Positions 41,770 to 51,497 of a stretch of 64,000 nucleotides of DNA are shown here, piece after piece. The position numbers were made by a program, and so were the translations under genes. The notes beneath the pieces are model-generated. The model saw nothing but the letters and a program-made list of their open reading frames with translations, did no database searches and was not told the origin of the DNA. Source of the DNA: Streptomyces xantholiticus (lineage in GTDB: Bacteria > Actinomycetota > Actinomycetes > Streptomycetales > Streptomycetaceae); NCBI RefSeq assembly GCF_014651015.1, contig NZ_BMWB01000003.1, positions 306,847 to 370,846 on the forward strand, in the 5' to 3' direction. The number at the start of each line of letters is the position of its first letter. Within the stretch, counting starts at the first letter, position 1.

Positions 41770-42221
41770 ATCGCCGGCGAGATGCGCCTGGCGCGCCGGG
41801 CGGTCGCCGCCGTCGGAGCCCTCCCCGTGTTCGTCCCGACACAGACCTGCGGACGCAACCCGCAGGTGCTGCTCTCGTTCTGGCTCGCCGCGGCCGCCTC
41901 CGTGCTGCCGCCGGTGCTCCTGTACGCGCTGTTCCACCCACACTTCACGGCCGCCGGGGTGCGCTGGGCGGTGTACGGGACGCTGCCGCTGATCGCCGTG
42001 GTGACGGCCTGCTCACCGGCCGCCTCCGGCAGGCCGGCCTCGCTCTTCCCCGACCGTGACTTCCCTGGTTCCCGCTCCAGATCCCGGGCTGGGCCGGTCA
42101 CCGTCCCGGCCGGCTTCCTGCTGGCCGTGGTCGGCTCGAGACACGGTGGACGGGCCCCGTGTCCCAGGTCGTGCCCCGGGACACGAACGAGCCGTCCGCC
42201 GAGTGGGCACAGGGCCGCTGA
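41770..42221 (+). pseudogene. Decayed C-terminal part of an SSS-family (ActP-like) solute:cation symporter
   Basis: Three reading frames in succession match one protein. EMRLARRAVAAVGALP, LLSFWLAAAASVLPPVLLYALF and SPAASGRPASLFPDRDF (41780-42060) come first. WFPLQIPG follows in a second frame (about 42064-42090), then PVTVPAGFLLAVVGS in the first frame. A third frame ends DTNEPSAEWAQGR at the stop 42219-42221. This order is that of cation/acetate symporter C-termini, so at least two or three frameshifts have occurred. The N-terminal two thirds are missing. Confidence 0.65.
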
Positions 42222-42243
42222 CCGCCCGGAGGGCGGGTGGAGG

Positions 42244-42876
42244 CTAGAACCCGAGCGTGGTGTCGCGCAGCCGGGCGACCGCGTCCTTCTCGCCGTCCAG
42301 GTCGACCCGCGCCGCCTCCTGCCGGCCGAACGCGAACAGGGTCAGTTCGCCCGCCTCGCCGGTCACCGTCACCACCGGAGTGCCCTTGTGGGCCACCACC
42401 GTCTGGCCGTTGGACCTGCGCAGCACCAGCCCGACGGGGCACTTGCGGCAGAGCAGCCGGGCGGCCTTCTCGAGTCGCGACCACAGGACGTTCTCGAAGA
42501 CACGGTCCAGGGTGCGCGGAGTCCACTCCGGCTGCGCCCGCCGTACGTCCTCCGCGTGCACGAAGAACTCCACCGTGTTCGCGGCCTCGTCGATCTGCTT
42601 GATCCCGTACAGGGACATCCGCGGCGGTCCGGTACGGATCAGGTGGACCAGCTCGTCGTACGGCTTCGCGGCGAGCTCGGCCTGGATCCGCTCAGCCCTC
42701 TCCTTGAGAGCGCGGAGCAGTATCCCGCCTGCCGCATCGGGCCGCCGCTCGCGCATCACCACATGGGCGGCGAGTTCCCGGGCCCGCCAGCCGTGGCACA
42801 GGGTCGGCGCGTCCGGGCCGACCGCCTCCAACAGGTCCGCGAGCAGTAGCCGTTCACGCTTGGCATGGGTCGACAT
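42244..42876 (-). CDS. TIGR03085-family (DinB/MDMPI-like) metal-binding protein
   Basis: 210 residues. The N-terminal four-helix DinB/maleylpyruvate-isomerase-type domain has [21 protein letters not shown] and later [17 protein letters not shown], with histidines placed as metal ligands. The C-terminal part ([17 protein letters not shown], then [18 protein letters not shown]) is the SCP2-like region. Related enzymes act with mycothiol, but the substrate is unknown. ATG 42876 is 7 nt after TACGCT on the minus strand and lacks a Shine-Dalgarno site. It is divergent from hisI. Confidence 0.8.
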   Translation of the reverse strand: MSTHAKRERLLLADLLEAVGPDAPTLCHGWRARELAAHVVMRERRPDAAGGILLRALKERAERIQAELAAKPYDELVHLIRTGPPRMSLYGIKQIDEAANTVEFFVHAEDVRRAQPEWTPRTLDRVFENVLWSRLEKAARLLCRKCPVGLVLRRSNGQTVVAHKGTPVVTVTGEAGELTLFAFGRQEAARVDLDGEKDAVARLRDTTLGF

Positions 42877-42960
42877 GGCCGTCAGCGTACGGCGGGGGCA
42901 ACGGGTCCGCCCAGTGGACGCACCGCCCGTCCACCGACTTCGGCACGGCACAATGGCGGT

Positions 42961-43323
42961 ATGACCAGCAGTGTCCCCGCCAGTAGCCTCGACCCGGCCG
43001 TCGCCGCCCGCCTCAAGCGGAGCCCCGACGGGCTGATTCCCGCCATCGCCCAGCAGTACGACACCGGTGAGGTGCTGATGCTCGGCTGGATGGACGACGA
43101 GGCGCTGCACCGCACCCTGACCACCGGCCGCTGCACCTACTGGTCGCGCAGCCGTCAGGAGTACTGGGTGAAGGGCGACACCTCGGGTCACGTCCAGCAC
43201 GTCAGGTCCGTGGCCCTGGACTGCGACGCCGACACCGTCCTCGTCAAGGTCGACCAGGTCGGTGCCGCCTGTCACACCGGGGCCCGCACCTGCTTCGACG
43301 CCGACGTACTGCTGGACAAGTAG
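42961..43323 (+). CDS. hisI: Phosphoribosyl-AMP cyclohydrolase
   Basis: 120 residues, HisI only, with no HisE fusion. It opens the purine ring of phosphoribosyl-AMP, the third step of histidine synthesis. Motifs are [36 protein letters not shown] and the zinc/magnesium site [12 protein letters not shown] with [12 protein letters not shown]. It lies 3.2 kb from the main his operon and just upstream of trpE (11 bp), so his and trp genes may be co-transcribed here. The ATG follows CACAAT-GGCGGT without a Shine-Dalgarno site. Confidence 0.95.
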   Translation: MTSSVPASSLDPAVAARLKRSPDGLIPAIAQQYDTGEVLMLGWMDDEALHRTLTTGRCTYWSRSRQEYWVKGDTSGHVQHVRSVALDCDADTVLVKVDQVGAACHTGARTCFDADVLLDK

Positions 43324-43334
43324 GGTCTGGCGCC

Positions 43335-44837
43335 ATGGATCCCGAGACGTTCCGCAAGCTCGCCGCCGACCGCCGCGTCATCCCTGTCAGCCGCCGGCTT
43401 CTCGCGGACGGCGACACCCCTGTCGGGCTGTACCGCAAGCTGGCTGCGGAGCGCCCCGGCACGTTCCTGCTCGAGTCGGCGGAGAACGGCCGCTCCTGGT
43501 CGCGCTACTCCTTCATCGGCGTACGTTCCGACGCGACGCTGACCGTCCGTGAGGAGCAGGCGCACTGGCTGGGCAACCCGCCCGTCGGCGTCCCGCTCGA
43601 CGGCGATCCGCTGCACGCCCTGCGGGAGACCGTCGAGGTCCTGCACACTCCGCGCGACCTCGCCTCCGGGATGCCGCCCTTCACCGGCGGCATGGTCGGC
43701 TACCTCGGCTACGACATCGTGCGGCGGCTGGAGAGGATCGGCCCGGGCGAGCGCGACGACCTCGAGCTTCCCGAGCTGACCATGCTGCTCACCTCCGACC
43801 TCGCGGTTCTCGACCACTGGGACGGCACGGTCCTGCTGATCGCCAACGCGATCAACCACAACGACCTCGACACCGGGGTGGACGAGGCGTACGCCGGCGC
43901 CGTCGCCCGCCTCGACGCCATGGAGGCCGACCTGGCGCGGCCGCTCGCCTCCTCGCCGGCCGCGCTGCCCGCCTCCGAGCTGCCGGAGTTCTCCGCGCTG
44001 TGGGGTGGCACGGACTACCAGGCGGCCGTCGAGGACATCAAGGAGCGCATCCGGGCCGGCGAGGCCTTCCAGGTGGTGCCCTCGCAGCGGTTCGAGACCC
44101 CGTGCACGGCGAGCGCGCTGGACGTCTACCGCGTCCTGCGGGCCACCAACCCGTCGCCGTACATGTACCTCTTCCGCTTCGACGGCTTCGACGTCGTCGG
44201 CTCCAGCCCCGAGGCACTGGTCAAGGTCGAGGACGGGCAGGCCATGGTCCACCCCATCGCCGGCACCCGCCCGCGCGGGGCCACGCCCCAGGAGGACCAC
44301 GACCTCGCGGAGGAGCTGCTCGCCGACCCGAAGGAGCGCGCCGAGCACCTGATGCTCGTCGACCTCGGCCGCAACGACCTGGGTCGCGTCTGCGAGCCCG
44401 GCAGCGTCGAGGTCGTCGACTTCATGTCGATCGAGCGGTACTCCCACGTCATGCACATCGTCTCCACCGTCACCGGAAGGGTGGCGGACGGCCGCAGCGC
44501 CTTCGACGTGCTCACCGCCTGCTTCCCCGCGGGCACTCTCTCCGGTGCGCCCAAACCGCGCGCCATGCAGATCATCGACGAGCTCGAGCCCTCGCGTCGC
44601 GGGCTGTACGGCGGCGCCGTCGGCTACCTGGACTTCGCGGGCGACTCCGACACCGCCATCGCCATCCGCACCGCCCTGCTGCGCGACGGCACGGCGTATG
44701 TGCAGGCCGGAGCCGGTGTCGTGGCCGACTCCGACCCGGTCGCCGAGGACACGGAGTGCCGCAACAAGGCCGCCGCGGTGCTGCGCGCCGTCCACACCGC
44801 CAACCGCCTGGGTGATCGGACGGGCGGTAAGGGATAG
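43335..44837 (+). CDS. trpE: Anthranilate synthase component I
   Basis: 500 residues. It converts chorismate to anthranilate with ammonia from a TrpG partner that is not in this window. The tryptophan feedback-binding element [16 protein letters not shown] is at about 46-61. The chorismate domain has [48 protein letters not shown] and [20 protein letters not shown] lies 8 nt before the ATG at the hisI/trpE junction, so a leaderless transcript from inside the junction is possible. Confidence 0.96.
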   Translation: MDPETFRKLAADRRVIPVSRRLLADGDTPVGLYRKLAAERPGTFLLESAENGRSWSRYSFIGVRSDATLTVREEQAHWLGNPPVGVPLDGDPLHALRETVEVLHTPRDLASGMPPFTGGMVGYLGYDIVRRLERIGPGERDDLELPELTMLLTSDLAVLDHWDGTVLLIANAINHNDLDTGVDEAYAGAVARLDAMEADLARPLASSPAALPASELPEFSALWGGTDYQAAVEDIKERIRAGEAFQVVPSQRFETPCTASALDVYRVLRATNPSPYMYLFRFDGFDVVGSSPEALVKVEDGQAMVHPIAGTRPRGATPQEDHDLAEELLADPKERAEHLMLVDLGRNDLGRVCEPGSVEVVDFMSIERYSHVMHIVSTVTGRVADGRSAFDVLTACFPAGTLSGAPKPRAMQIIDELEPSRRGLYGGAVGYLDFAGDSDTAIAIRTALLRDGTAYVQAGAGVVADSDPVAEDTECRNKAAAVLRAVHTANRLGDRTGGKG

Positions 44838-44845
44838 TGGGGCGC

Positions 44846-45484
44846 GTGAGCGCTGTACCCGTACCCCAGCCCCGAGCCGCAGCCGCGACGGCCGCCACGA
44901 GCAGCCGCCGCAGCCTGGCCGCCGCCCTGTTCCTCGGCGCCGCCGGCGCGACCGTCGTCCTGCTCGCCGCCGGCCGGATCTGGGCAGAGGGCGCCGCGTC
45001 GGTCGGCGGCGGATCCGTCTCCCTCGACGCCAGCGGCTCCGACGTCACCGGCGTGCCCACTGCGCTCGCCATCGTCGGCCTGGCCGCGCTGGTCGCCGTC
45101 TTCGCGGTGCGCCGAGCCGGCCGGCTCCTCGTCGCCGCGCTGCTGTCCCTGAGCGGCGCCGGTGTCGCCACGGCCGCGCTCCTCGGCGCGTCGGACACCG
45201 GCGCGCTCGACGCGGAGGCCGCCCGCACCACCGGCGACGCGGCCGCCACCGTCGAGGCGCTCTCGCACACGATCTGGCCCTACGTCACCGCAGCCGGCGG
45301 TGTGCTGATCCTTCTCGCCGGACTCCTCGCCCTCCGGTACGGCCGAGCCTGGCCGTCCATGTCGGGCCGCTACGAACGAGACGGCAGCCCCCGCGCCCGC
45401 CAGGAGCGCCCGGTCGACCCCGACCGCCCCGAGGACCTGTGGAAGGCCCTGGACCGCGGCGAGGACCCGACACGCGAGGGATGA
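44846..45484 (+). CDS. Trp-region conserved membrane protein (TIGR02234-like)
   Basis: 212 residues. It matches the actinobacterial family found between trpE and trpC: about four hydrophobic helices (about 23-43, 72-90, 96-115, 150-172) with GRIWAEG after the first, and a polar, proline-rich tail rich in Arg/Asp (PVDPDRPEDLWKALDRGEDP). GTG 44846 is chosen because GATAGT ends 7 nt before it; GTG 44837 is in frame but overlaps the trpE stop. Function unknown; transport or sensing of tryptophan or a precursor is only a guess. Confidence 0.8.
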   Translation: MSAVPVPQPRAAAATAATSSRRSLAAALFLGAAGATVVLLAAGRIWAEGAASVGGGSVSLDASGSDVTGVPTALAIVGLAALVAVFAVRRAGRLLVAALLSLSGAGVATAALLGASDTGALDAEAARTTGDAAATVEALSHTIWPYVTAAGGVLILLAGLLALRYGRAWPSMSGRYERDGSPRARQERPVDPDRPEDLWKALDRGEDPTREG

Positions 45485-45609
45485 CCCTGATCGGGTCCTG
45501 ATCCGACCCCAGGTCGGCGCCCATCCCGGCGTACGGAAGAATGACAGCGAGCGTCCGGCTCAGCACGAGCACCGGCTCACGACATCGCACTGGAAACGAG
45601 GAGCAACTC

Positions 45610-45864
45610 ATGGCGGGCAGCAGCCACGGACACACCCCGGCCGCCTGGACCGGCAGCATCATCGCCTTCATCGGCTTCTGCGTCGCAGGCGTCTTCATGG
45701 TGGCGAACAGCCCGGCGGGCTTCTGGGCCGGCTTCGCCCTCATCCTGCTCGGCGCGGTCGTCGGCGGCGCGATGAAGATGGCCGGCCTCGGCACGCCGAA
45801 TGAGTCCGACGAGGTGCTGGAGGCCCGCGACCGCGCGGCTGCCCGGGAGCGCGCGGCGGTCTGA
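45610..45864 (+). CDS. HGxxPAAW-motif small membrane protein
   Basis: 84 residues. The N-terminal signature SHGHTPAAWTGS is followed by two hydrophobic helices (about 15-33 and 37-55) and a charged C-terminus rich in Glu and Arg. This small family is found in actinobacterial trp regions; its function is unknown. ATG 45610 is preceded by GAGGAG. A strong terminator follows 25 bp after the stop. Confidence 0.82.
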   Translation: MAGSSHGHTPAAWTGSIIAFIGFCVAGVFMVANSPAGFWAGFALILLGAVVGGAMKMAGLGTPNESDEVLEARDRAAARERAAV

Positions 45865-45888
45865 CCCGGCAGAGCAGATGTCGCACGA

Positions 45889-45919
45889 CGGCGCAGCCCG
45901 GTTCGACCGGGCTGCGCCG
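45889..45919 (+). terminator. Terminator after the HGxxPAAW gene
   Basis: CGGCGCAGCCCGG (45889-45901) pairs perfectly over 13 bp with 45907-45919 around a TTCGA loop. Confidence 0.85.
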
Positions 45920-45946
45920 CTGCCGTTGAACGTGGACAATCACCGC

Positions 45947-46756
45947 GTGGACGCCACGCCTTCTTCCCCCACCCCCCGCCCCGCCCAGGGAGCGCCCGCC
46001 GGGCCGCCCGCCCCGGCGGACAGGCCTCCGGCCGGTCCGGCTGCCGCGTCCGGCGCCCGCGGCGGCCCTCCCGCGGGTCCGGCCGCCGCGTCCGGCGCCC
46101 TGGGCCGGGAGGCGACGCCCGCCACGGCCTCGCACGGCAGACCCGCCCCGGTGGGGCCTCCTGCGCCGGGCGCGCCGGCCGACCGGGCCGGCGTACCGCC
46201 CCGGCACGCGTCCATCGGGCCCGGGGCGCGGGGCGGCGCTGCTGCCGGTACGGGCCGGGAGGGCGGTCCCGTCGGCCGGGCTCCGGCGCCCGCCCCGGCC
46301 GGGGCCCGGGGCGGACGGGGCCCGGCAGACGGGTCCGCCACGCTCCGCGCGCCACACGCGTCCCCGGCGCGACGCCTGGCCGCGCCGCTCGGCGTGATCG
46401 CCGGTGTTGCGGCTGCCTTCGCATACGTCGGGACCGTCGATCCGAACGAACCCGGCCACTACCCCGTCTGTCCGCTGCTGCGCATCACCGGCATCTACTG
46501 CCCCGGCTGCGGCGGACTGCGCAGCGCCCACGCGTTCATCCACGGCGACCTGGCCACCGCGTTCGGCGCCAACGCCGCCGCCACGGTCGGCTACGCCGTG
46601 TTCGCCGTCGTGTGGGTGGTGTGGCTGATTCGCGCCCTGCAGAACCGTCCGCTGAGGATCGGTCTCTCCACCGGTTGGTGGTGGGCGGCGGGCGGTGCGC
46701 TGATGATCTTCAGCGTGGTGCGGAACCTGCCGTTCGGGTCCGCGCTCGCGCCATGA
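45947..46756 (+). CDS. DUF2752 membrane protein with long Pro/Ala/Gly-rich N-terminus
   Basis: 269 residues. Residues 1-135 are disordered, with a repeated [12 protein letters not shown] unit (about 28-52). The C-terminal DUF2752 part has [25 protein letters not shown], with the conserved CPxCG cysteines between helices, and three further membrane segments. The cysteine motif suggests metal or redox binding. GTG 45947 is chosen because GACAAT ends 6 nt upstream; it lacks a Shine-Dalgarno site. The N-terminal extension is longer than the family norm, so the true start could be internal. Confidence 0.75.
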   Translation: MDATPSSPTPRPAQGAPAGPPAPADRPPAGPAAASGARGGPPAGPAAASGALGREATPATASHGRPAPVGPPAPGAPADRAGVPPRHASIGPGARGGAAAGTGREGGPVGRAPAPAPAGARGGRGPADGSATLRAPHASPARRLAAPLGVIAGVAAAFAYVGTVDPNEPGHYPVCPLLRITGIYCPGCGGLRSAHAFIHGDLATAFGANAAATVGYAVFAVVWVVWLIRALQNRPLRIGLSTGWWWAAGGALMIFSVVRNLPFGSALAP

Positions 46757-46871
46757 AGTCCCAGGTAGTGGGACAGGCACCCACCGGATGCGATCCCTGG
46801 GCGCTGCTGCGGATACCATCGAGATGGCTGATCCTGTTCCATCAACACCGTCCCGGAAGGGGGCCGCTCGC

Positions 46872-47681
46872 GTGAGTGTGCTCGACGAGATCATCGAAGG
46901 TGTGCGCGCCGACCTGGCAGAGCGGCAGGCGCGTGTCAGCCTCGACGAGCTCAAGGAGCGCGCCGCCAAGGCTCCCGCGGCCAAGGACGGCGTCGCCGCG
47001 CTCCGCGGCGAAGGCGTCAAGGTGATCTGCGAGGTCAAGCGCTCCAGCCCGTCCAAGGGCGCGCTCGCCGCGATCGCCGACCCGGCCGGGCTCGCCGCCG
47101 ACTACGAGGCGGGCGGTGCGGCCATCATCTCCGTGCTCACCGAGGAGCGCCGCTTCGGCGGATCGCTGGCCGACCTCGAGGCCGTGCGCGCCAAAGTCGA
47201 CATCCCGGTGCTCCGCAAGGACTTCATCGTCACCGCCTACCAGCTGTGGGAGGCGCGGGCGTACGGCGCCGACGTCGTGCTGCTGATCGTCGCCGCGCTC
47301 GACCAGGAGGCCCTGGTCTCGCTGATCGAGCGGGCCGAATCGATCGGGCTGACCCCGCTGGTCGAGGTGCACGACGAGGAGGAGGCCGAGCGCGCCGTCG
47401 ACGCCGGGGCGAAGATCATCGGCGTCAACGCGCGTGACCTCAAGACCCTCAAGGTGGACCGCTCCACCTTCGAGCGGGTCGCCCCCGAGATCCCGGCCCA
47501 TATCGTCAAGATCGCCGAATCGGGTGTGCGCGGCCCGCACGACCTGATCGCCTACGCCAACGCCGGCGCCGACGCCGTTCTCGTCGGCGAGTCCCTGGTG
47601 ACCGGTCGCGACCCCAAGTCGGCTGTCGCCGACCTGGTGGCCGCGGGGGCGCACCCGGCGCTGCGGCACGGTCGGAGCTGA
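46872..47681 (+). CDS. trpC: Indole-3-glycerol phosphate synthase
   Basis: 269 residues, monofunctional. It closes the indole ring from CdRP. Catalytic residues are in [13 protein letters not shown] (Glu and Lys), [22 protein letters not shown] (Lys) and [12 protein letters not shown], with the phosphate site [15 protein letters not shown] 46872 (MSVLDEII) follows GAAGGGGG. An in-frame ATG at 46824 would add a Pro/Ser-rich 16-residue lead and has no such site. Confidence 0.95.
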   Translation: MSVLDEIIEGVRADLAERQARVSLDELKERAAKAPAAKDGVAALRGEGVKVICEVKRSSPSKGALAAIADPAGLAADYEAGGAAIISVLTEERRFGGSLADLEAVRAKVDIPVLRKDFIVTAYQLWEARAYGADVVLLIVAALDQEALVSLIERAESIGLTPLVEVHDEEEAERAVDAGAKIIGVNARDLKTLKVDRSTFERVAPEIPAHIVKIAESGVRGPHDLIAYANAGADAVLVGESLVTGRDPKSAVADLVAAGAHPALRHGRS

Positions 47682-47688
47682 GCCGGAC

Positions 47689-47925
47689 ATGACCGCTGCC
47701 TGCCGCCGCTCCGAACCGCTCGCGGCTACGCCCGCGTACGCGGGAGCGGCGTCCGGAGCGCCCCGCGATCCGTATGCGCGCCTCGCCCGTGGCTGCCGCC
47801 CGCGCGGCTGCCGGGCACCGGCGCGGCGGGTGCACGGGCGGCGCGTGCGGTACGTGATCGGGGACGAGCCGGGGCAGGTCAACGGCATGCGATGGCGCGG
47901 CGCGCCTGCGCGCACCGGCCACTAG
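47689..47925 (+). CDS. trpM: TrpM-like small basic protein
   Basis: 78 residues between trpC and trpB, the position of trpM (formerly trpX) in Streptomyces coelicolor, where the product modulates tryptophan synthesis and differentiation. The conserved-looking core is DPYARLARGCRPRGCRAPARR followed by VRYVIGDEPGQVNGMRW. It is very Arg-rich and hydrophilic, with two cysteines in GCRPRGC. Ribosome site GGAG lies 12 nt before ATG 47689. Assignment rests on position and character, not on an alignment. Confidence 0.75.
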   Translation: MTAACRRSEPLAATPAYAGAASGAPRDPYARLARGCRPRGCRAPARRVHGRRVRYVIGDEPGQVNGMRWRGAPARTGH

Positions 47926-48223
47926 GCCGTTTCCTGCGGGTCTGCTTGTCCCTACCCCGCTCTTTCCCGTAACCGGGGGCTTCTTCCTCGGGCCCGGTGG
48001 CCTGGGGGACCCATCCCGTACCCGCGCCTCGAACGCGGCAGGGCCGGCTGCATGTGCAGCCGGTCCGCGGGTACTCCTCCCACGCCTGGCGGCGTGAGAG
48101 GTGCCCCTAGGGCTCCGGCCGTAGGGGGAGTCCGAGGACACCGCGCGGAGCGCGGTACGCCGCCCGCAGGGCGGTAAGGGTCCGGACGGAGCCCGGTTCG
48201 GCAGGGTGGGGCAGGAAACGGCC
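47925..48223. repeat. Intergenic element with 13-bp terminal inverted repeats (family copy 3)
   Basis: GGCCGTTTCCTGC (47925-47937) is the exact reverse complement of 48211-48223, and similarity extends inward imperfectly. The element starts at the last base of the trpM stop codon and separates it from trpB. Internal blocks (about 48080-48175: GCCGTAGGGGGAG..GAGGACACCGC and the GAGCGCGGTACG run) match the reverse complement of the element at 5826-6142. Hairpin CCGGCTGCA/TGCAGCCGG (about 48044-48063) is nested inside. Confidence 0.7.
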
Positions 48224-48306
48224 CCGCGCAGCGGCCCCGTGCGCGCACTTCGCCCCCATACCCGACACGTCCCGGGGCCCCGCCCCGACAAGGGAGAACC
48301 GTCGCC

Positions 48307-49599
48307 ATGTCCAGCGACTACTTCATTCCTGACCCGGAGGGTCAAGTTCCCAACGCCGACGGCTACTTCGGTGCCTTCGGCGGCAAATTCATCCCCGAGG
48401 CCCTCGTCGCCGCCGTCGACGAGGTCGCCGTCGAGTACGACAAGGCCAAGTCCGACCCGGCCTTCGCCGCCGAGCTCGACGCGCTCATGGTCGACTACAC
48501 GGGCCGCCCCAGCGCCCTGACCGAGGTGCCCCGGTTCGCCGAGCACGCCGGCGGCGCGCGGGTCTTCCTCAAGAGGGAGGACCTGAACCACACCGGTTCC
48601 CACAAGATCAACAATGTGCTGGGCCAGGCCCTGCTCACCAAGCGGATGGGCAAGACCCGCGTCATCGCGGAGACCGGCGCCGGGCAGCACGGCGTGGCAA
48701 CCGCCACAGCCTGCGCCCTCTTCGGCCTCGACTGCACGATCTACATGGGTGAGATCGACACCCAGCGGCAGGCGCTGAACGTCGCCCGGATGCGGATGCT
48801 CGGCGCCGAGGTCGTCGCCGTGAAGTCCGGCAGCCGCACCCTCAAGGACGCCATCAACGAGGCGTTCCGCGACTGGGTGGCCAATGTGGACCGCACCCAC
48901 TACCTCTTCGGCACGGTTGCGGGCCCGCACCCCTTCCCCGCCATGGTGCGTGACTTCCACCGCGTCATCGGCGTCGAGGCCAGGCGCCAGATCCTCGAGC
49001 GGGCGGGGCGCCTGCCCGATGCGGCCGTCGCCTGCGTCGGCGGCGGGTCGAACGCCATCGGCCTGTTCCACGCGTTCATCCCGGACGCCGGCGTCCGGCT
49101 GGTCGGCTGCGAGCCCGCCGGCCACGGCATCGAGACCGGTGAGCACGCGGCGACCCTGACCGCGGGCGAGCCGGGCATCCTGCACGGCTCCCGCTCCTAC
49201 GTCCTCCAGGACGACGAGGGCCAGATCACCGAGCCGTATTCGATCTCGGCCGGCCTGGACTACCCCGGCATCGGCCCCGAGCACTCGTACCTGAAGGACT
49301 CGGGCCGCGGCGAGTACCGCGCGGTCACCGACGACGCGGCGGTGCAGGCCCTGCGGCTGCTCTCCCGGACCGAGGGCATCATCCCGGCCATCGAGTCGGC
49401 GCACGCGCTGGCCGGCGCGCTCGACCTCGGCCGTGAGCTCGGCAAGGACGGGCTGATCCTGGTCAACCTCTCCGGCCGGGGCGACAAGGACATGGACACC
49501 GCCGCCCGCTACTTCGGGCTGTACGACACCGACGCCCGGGTGGAGGCCGACGCGTCGGCCGACAACGGCGCCGCCGAGATCCAGGGGGACGCGAAGTGA
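48307..49599 (+). CDS. trpB: Tryptophan synthase beta chain
   Basis: 430 residues, PLP enzyme joining indole and serine. The PLP lysine is in [33 protein letters not shown], the phosphate loop [15 protein letters not shown] and [12 protein letters not shown] are all present. ATG 48307 follows AAGGGAGAA. It is separated from trpC/trpM by the repeat element, so it probably has its own promoter near 48230-48290. Confidence 0.97.
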   Translation: MSSDYFIPDPEGQVPNADGYFGAFGGKFIPEALVAAVDEVAVEYDKAKSDPAFAAELDALMVDYTGRPSALTEVPRFAEHAGGARVFLKREDLNHTGSHKINNVLGQALLTKRMGKTRVIAETGAGQHGVATATACALFGLDCTIYMGEIDTQRQALNVARMRMLGAEVVAVKSGSRTLKDAINEAFRDWVANVDRTHYLFGTVAGPHPFPAMVRDFHRVIGVEARRQILERAGRLPDAAVACVGGGSNAIGLFHAFIPDAGVRLVGCEPAGHGIETGEHAATLTAGEPGILHGSRSYVLQDDEGQITEPYSISAGLDYPGIGPEHSYLKDSGRGEYRAVTDDAAVQALRLLSRTEGIIPAIESAHALAGALDLGRELGKDGLILVNLSGRGDKDMDTAARYFGLYDTDARVEADASADNGAAEIQGDAK

Positions 49600-50411
49600 G
49601 CGGCAACATCGAACTGCTGAACAGTGCCCTCGCCGCGGCGAGGAACGAGAACCGGGCGGCGCTCATCGCGTACCTGCCCGCCGGTTTCCCGACCGTGGAC
49701 GTCGGCATCGAGGCGGTCAAGGCCGCGTTCGACGGCGGCGCAGACGTGGTGGAGGTCGGGCTGCCGCACAGCGACCCCGTCCTGGACGGCCCGGTCATCC
49801 AGACCGCCGACGACATCGCCCTGCGCGGCGGCGTCAGGATCGCGGATGTGATGCGTACGGTCCGTGAGGCGCACGAGGCCACCGGCAAGCCGGTCCTCGT
49901 GATGACGTACTGGAACCCGATCGACCGCTACGGCGTCGAGCGGTTCACCGCCGAGCTGGCCGAGGCGGGCGGCGCCGGGTGCATCCTGCCCGACCTGCCG
50001 GTGGAGGAGGCCGGGCTGTGGAGGGAGCACGCCGAGAAGCACGGCCTCGCCACCGTCTTCGTCGTCGCGCCGAGCAGCAAGGACGCCCGCCTCGCCCGGA
50101 TCACCGCAGCAGGCTCCGGCTTCGTCTACGCGGCGTCGCTCATGGGTGTCACCGGCACCCGTGAGTCGGTCGGTGAACAGGCTCAGGACCTGGTGCGCCG
50201 CACCCGCGCCACGACGGACCTTCCGGTCTGCGTGGGCCTCGGTGTGTCGAACCCGGCGCAGGCCGCGGAGGTCGCGGCCTTCGCGGACGGTGTGATCGTC
50301 GGCTCGGCGTTCGTCAAGCGGATGCTGGACGCCGCCGACAACGACGCGGCCGTCGCCGCCGTACGGGAACTGGCAGGCGAACTGTCCCGGGGGGTGCGCG
50401 GTACGGCGTAG
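49596..50411 (+). CDS. trpA: Tryptophan synthase alpha chain
   Basis: 271 residues, TIM barrel releasing indole from indoleglycerol phosphate to TrpB. The catalytic Glu is in [11 protein letters not shown] and the Asp in PVLDGPVIQ, and the phosphate-binding loop is [13 protein letters not shown] 49596 overlaps the trpB stop by 4 nt. Followed by a terminator. Confidence 0.97.
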   Translation: MSGNIELLNSALAAARNENRAALIAYLPAGFPTVDVGIEAVKAAFDGGADVVEVGLPHSDPVLDGPVIQTADDIALRGGVRIADVMRTVREAHEATGKPVLVMTYWNPIDRYGVERFTAELAEAGGAGCILPDLPVEEAGLWREHAEKHGLATVFVVAPSSKDARLARITAAGSGFVYAASLMGVTGTRESVGEQAQDLVRRTRATTDLPVCVGLGVSNPAQAAEVAAFADGVIVGSAFVKRMLDAADNDAAVAAVRELAGELSRGVRGTA

Positions 50412-50432
50412 CTCGTACGAGTGGATCAGTGA

Positions 50433-50460
50433 CCGGGGAGGCGCGCCCGCGCCTCCCCGG
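50433..50460 (+). terminator. Terminator of trpBA
   Basis: CCGGGGAGGCGCG (50433-50445) is complementary to 50448-50460; allowing a loop of 4-6 nt, about 11 bp pair. TTCGTTT follows. Confidence 0.8.
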
Positions 50461-50474
50461 TTCGTTTGCGGGGT

Positions 50475-51332
50475 GTGAGCGAGAACCAAGAGCGAAGGCG
50501 GGTCGCCCGCGAGCGACTCCAGCAGGAACGGGCGCGGGACAAGGCACGCGAGAAGCGCCGGAGGACCCTGATCGTGGCGTCGGCCGTCGTGGGCGTGCTC
50601 GGGCTGGCCGCGGTGGTCGGTCTGATCGCGGCCAACAGCGGCAAGGAGGACGGTGGCGCCACGGAGGCCGGGCCGCTGCTCGCGCCGAGCGGCGTACAGG
50701 GCGAGGAGCAGGTCGCCATCCCGGTCGGCGCGACGGACGCCCCGTCCACCCTCACCGTGTGGGAGGACTTCCGCTGCCCCGCCTGCGCCCAGTTCGAGAA
50801 CGCTCTGCGGGACACGATCCACGAGTTGGAGCAGGCCGGCCAGATCAAGATCGAGTACCACCTCGCCACCATCATCGACGGGAACATGGGCGGCAGCGGC
50901 TCCCTGCGCGCGGCGAACGCGGCGGCGTGCGCCCAGGACGCCGGAAAGTTCGCCCCGTACCACGACGTGCTCTACATGAACCAGCCGCCGGAGCCGGACG
51001 ACGCCTTCGCCGACAACGGCAGGCTGATCGAGCTCGCGGGCAAGGTCGAGGGCCTCGACACGCCCGCGTTCCGCAGCTGTGTGGATGAGGGCAAGCACGA
51101 CGTCTGGGTCAAGAAGTCGAACGACGCCTTCCAGGCGGGCGGCTTCCGCGGCACCCCGACCGTCCTGCTCAACGGAGAGTCGATCTTCCCGACCAAGGGC
51201 AAGGAGCAGATCTCCGTCGCCAACTTCAAGAAGTGGGTCAAGGAGGCGAACGAGAACAAGCCGCCGGGCAGCGAGCGCCCGGCCGCACAGGGCGGGGACG
51301 GGAGCACGAGCCCGGAGGCGTCGGCCTCCTGA
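50475..51332 (+). CDS. Membrane-anchored DsbA-like thioredoxin-fold protein (second copy)
   Basis: 285 residues. Basic N-terminus (1-30), one transmembrane helix (about 31-53), then a thioredoxin-fold domain with CPAC (101-104) in WEDFRCPACAQFE and the cis-Pro loop GFRGTPTVLLNGE. The design is the same as the protein at 18195-19010, although overall sequence identity is moderate. GTG 50475 is chosen because the next codons (MSENQERRRVARERL) match the basic head seen in the paralogue. It lies between trpA and lgt, as is usual in Streptomyces. Confidence 0.86.
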   Translation: MSENQERRRVARERLQQERARDKAREKRRRTLIVASAVVGVLGLAAVVGLIAANSGKEDGGATEAGPLLAPSGVQGEEQVAIPVGATDAPSTLTVWEDFRCPACAQFENALRDTIHELEQAGQIKIEYHLATIIDGNMGGSGSLRAANAAACAQDAGKFAPYHDVLYMNQPPEPDDAFADNGRLIELAGKVEGLDTPAFRSCVDEGKHDVWVKKSNDAFQAGGFRGTPTVLLNGESIFPTKGKEQISVANFKKWVKEANENKPPGSERPAAQGGDGSTSPEASAS

Positions 51333-51497
51333 CGCGGGACACACACGGGCGGGCCCGGCCGGTCCTCGCGTCAACGGTTCGGCGGGTGCCGCCGTCCGCG
51401 GCCCCGGCCCGAACCGGCCCGGGACCTGGCCCGTTACCCAGACGTTGCCGGGTGGGTTGCCGTCCCTCCCGCCCGGCAGGGTAGCGTCGGTCCTGCC

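Noticed and set aside
46824..46871. Upstream in-frame ATG for trpC, considered as a Trp leader peptide or longer start
   Set aside because: It contains no Trp codons and runs straight into trpC without a stop; the ribosome site fits GTG 46872 better.
45285..47056. Long minus-strand frames opposite the trp-region membrane proteins and trpC
   Set aside because: Low-complexity Arg/Pro/Gly products antisense to genes with clear family motifs.
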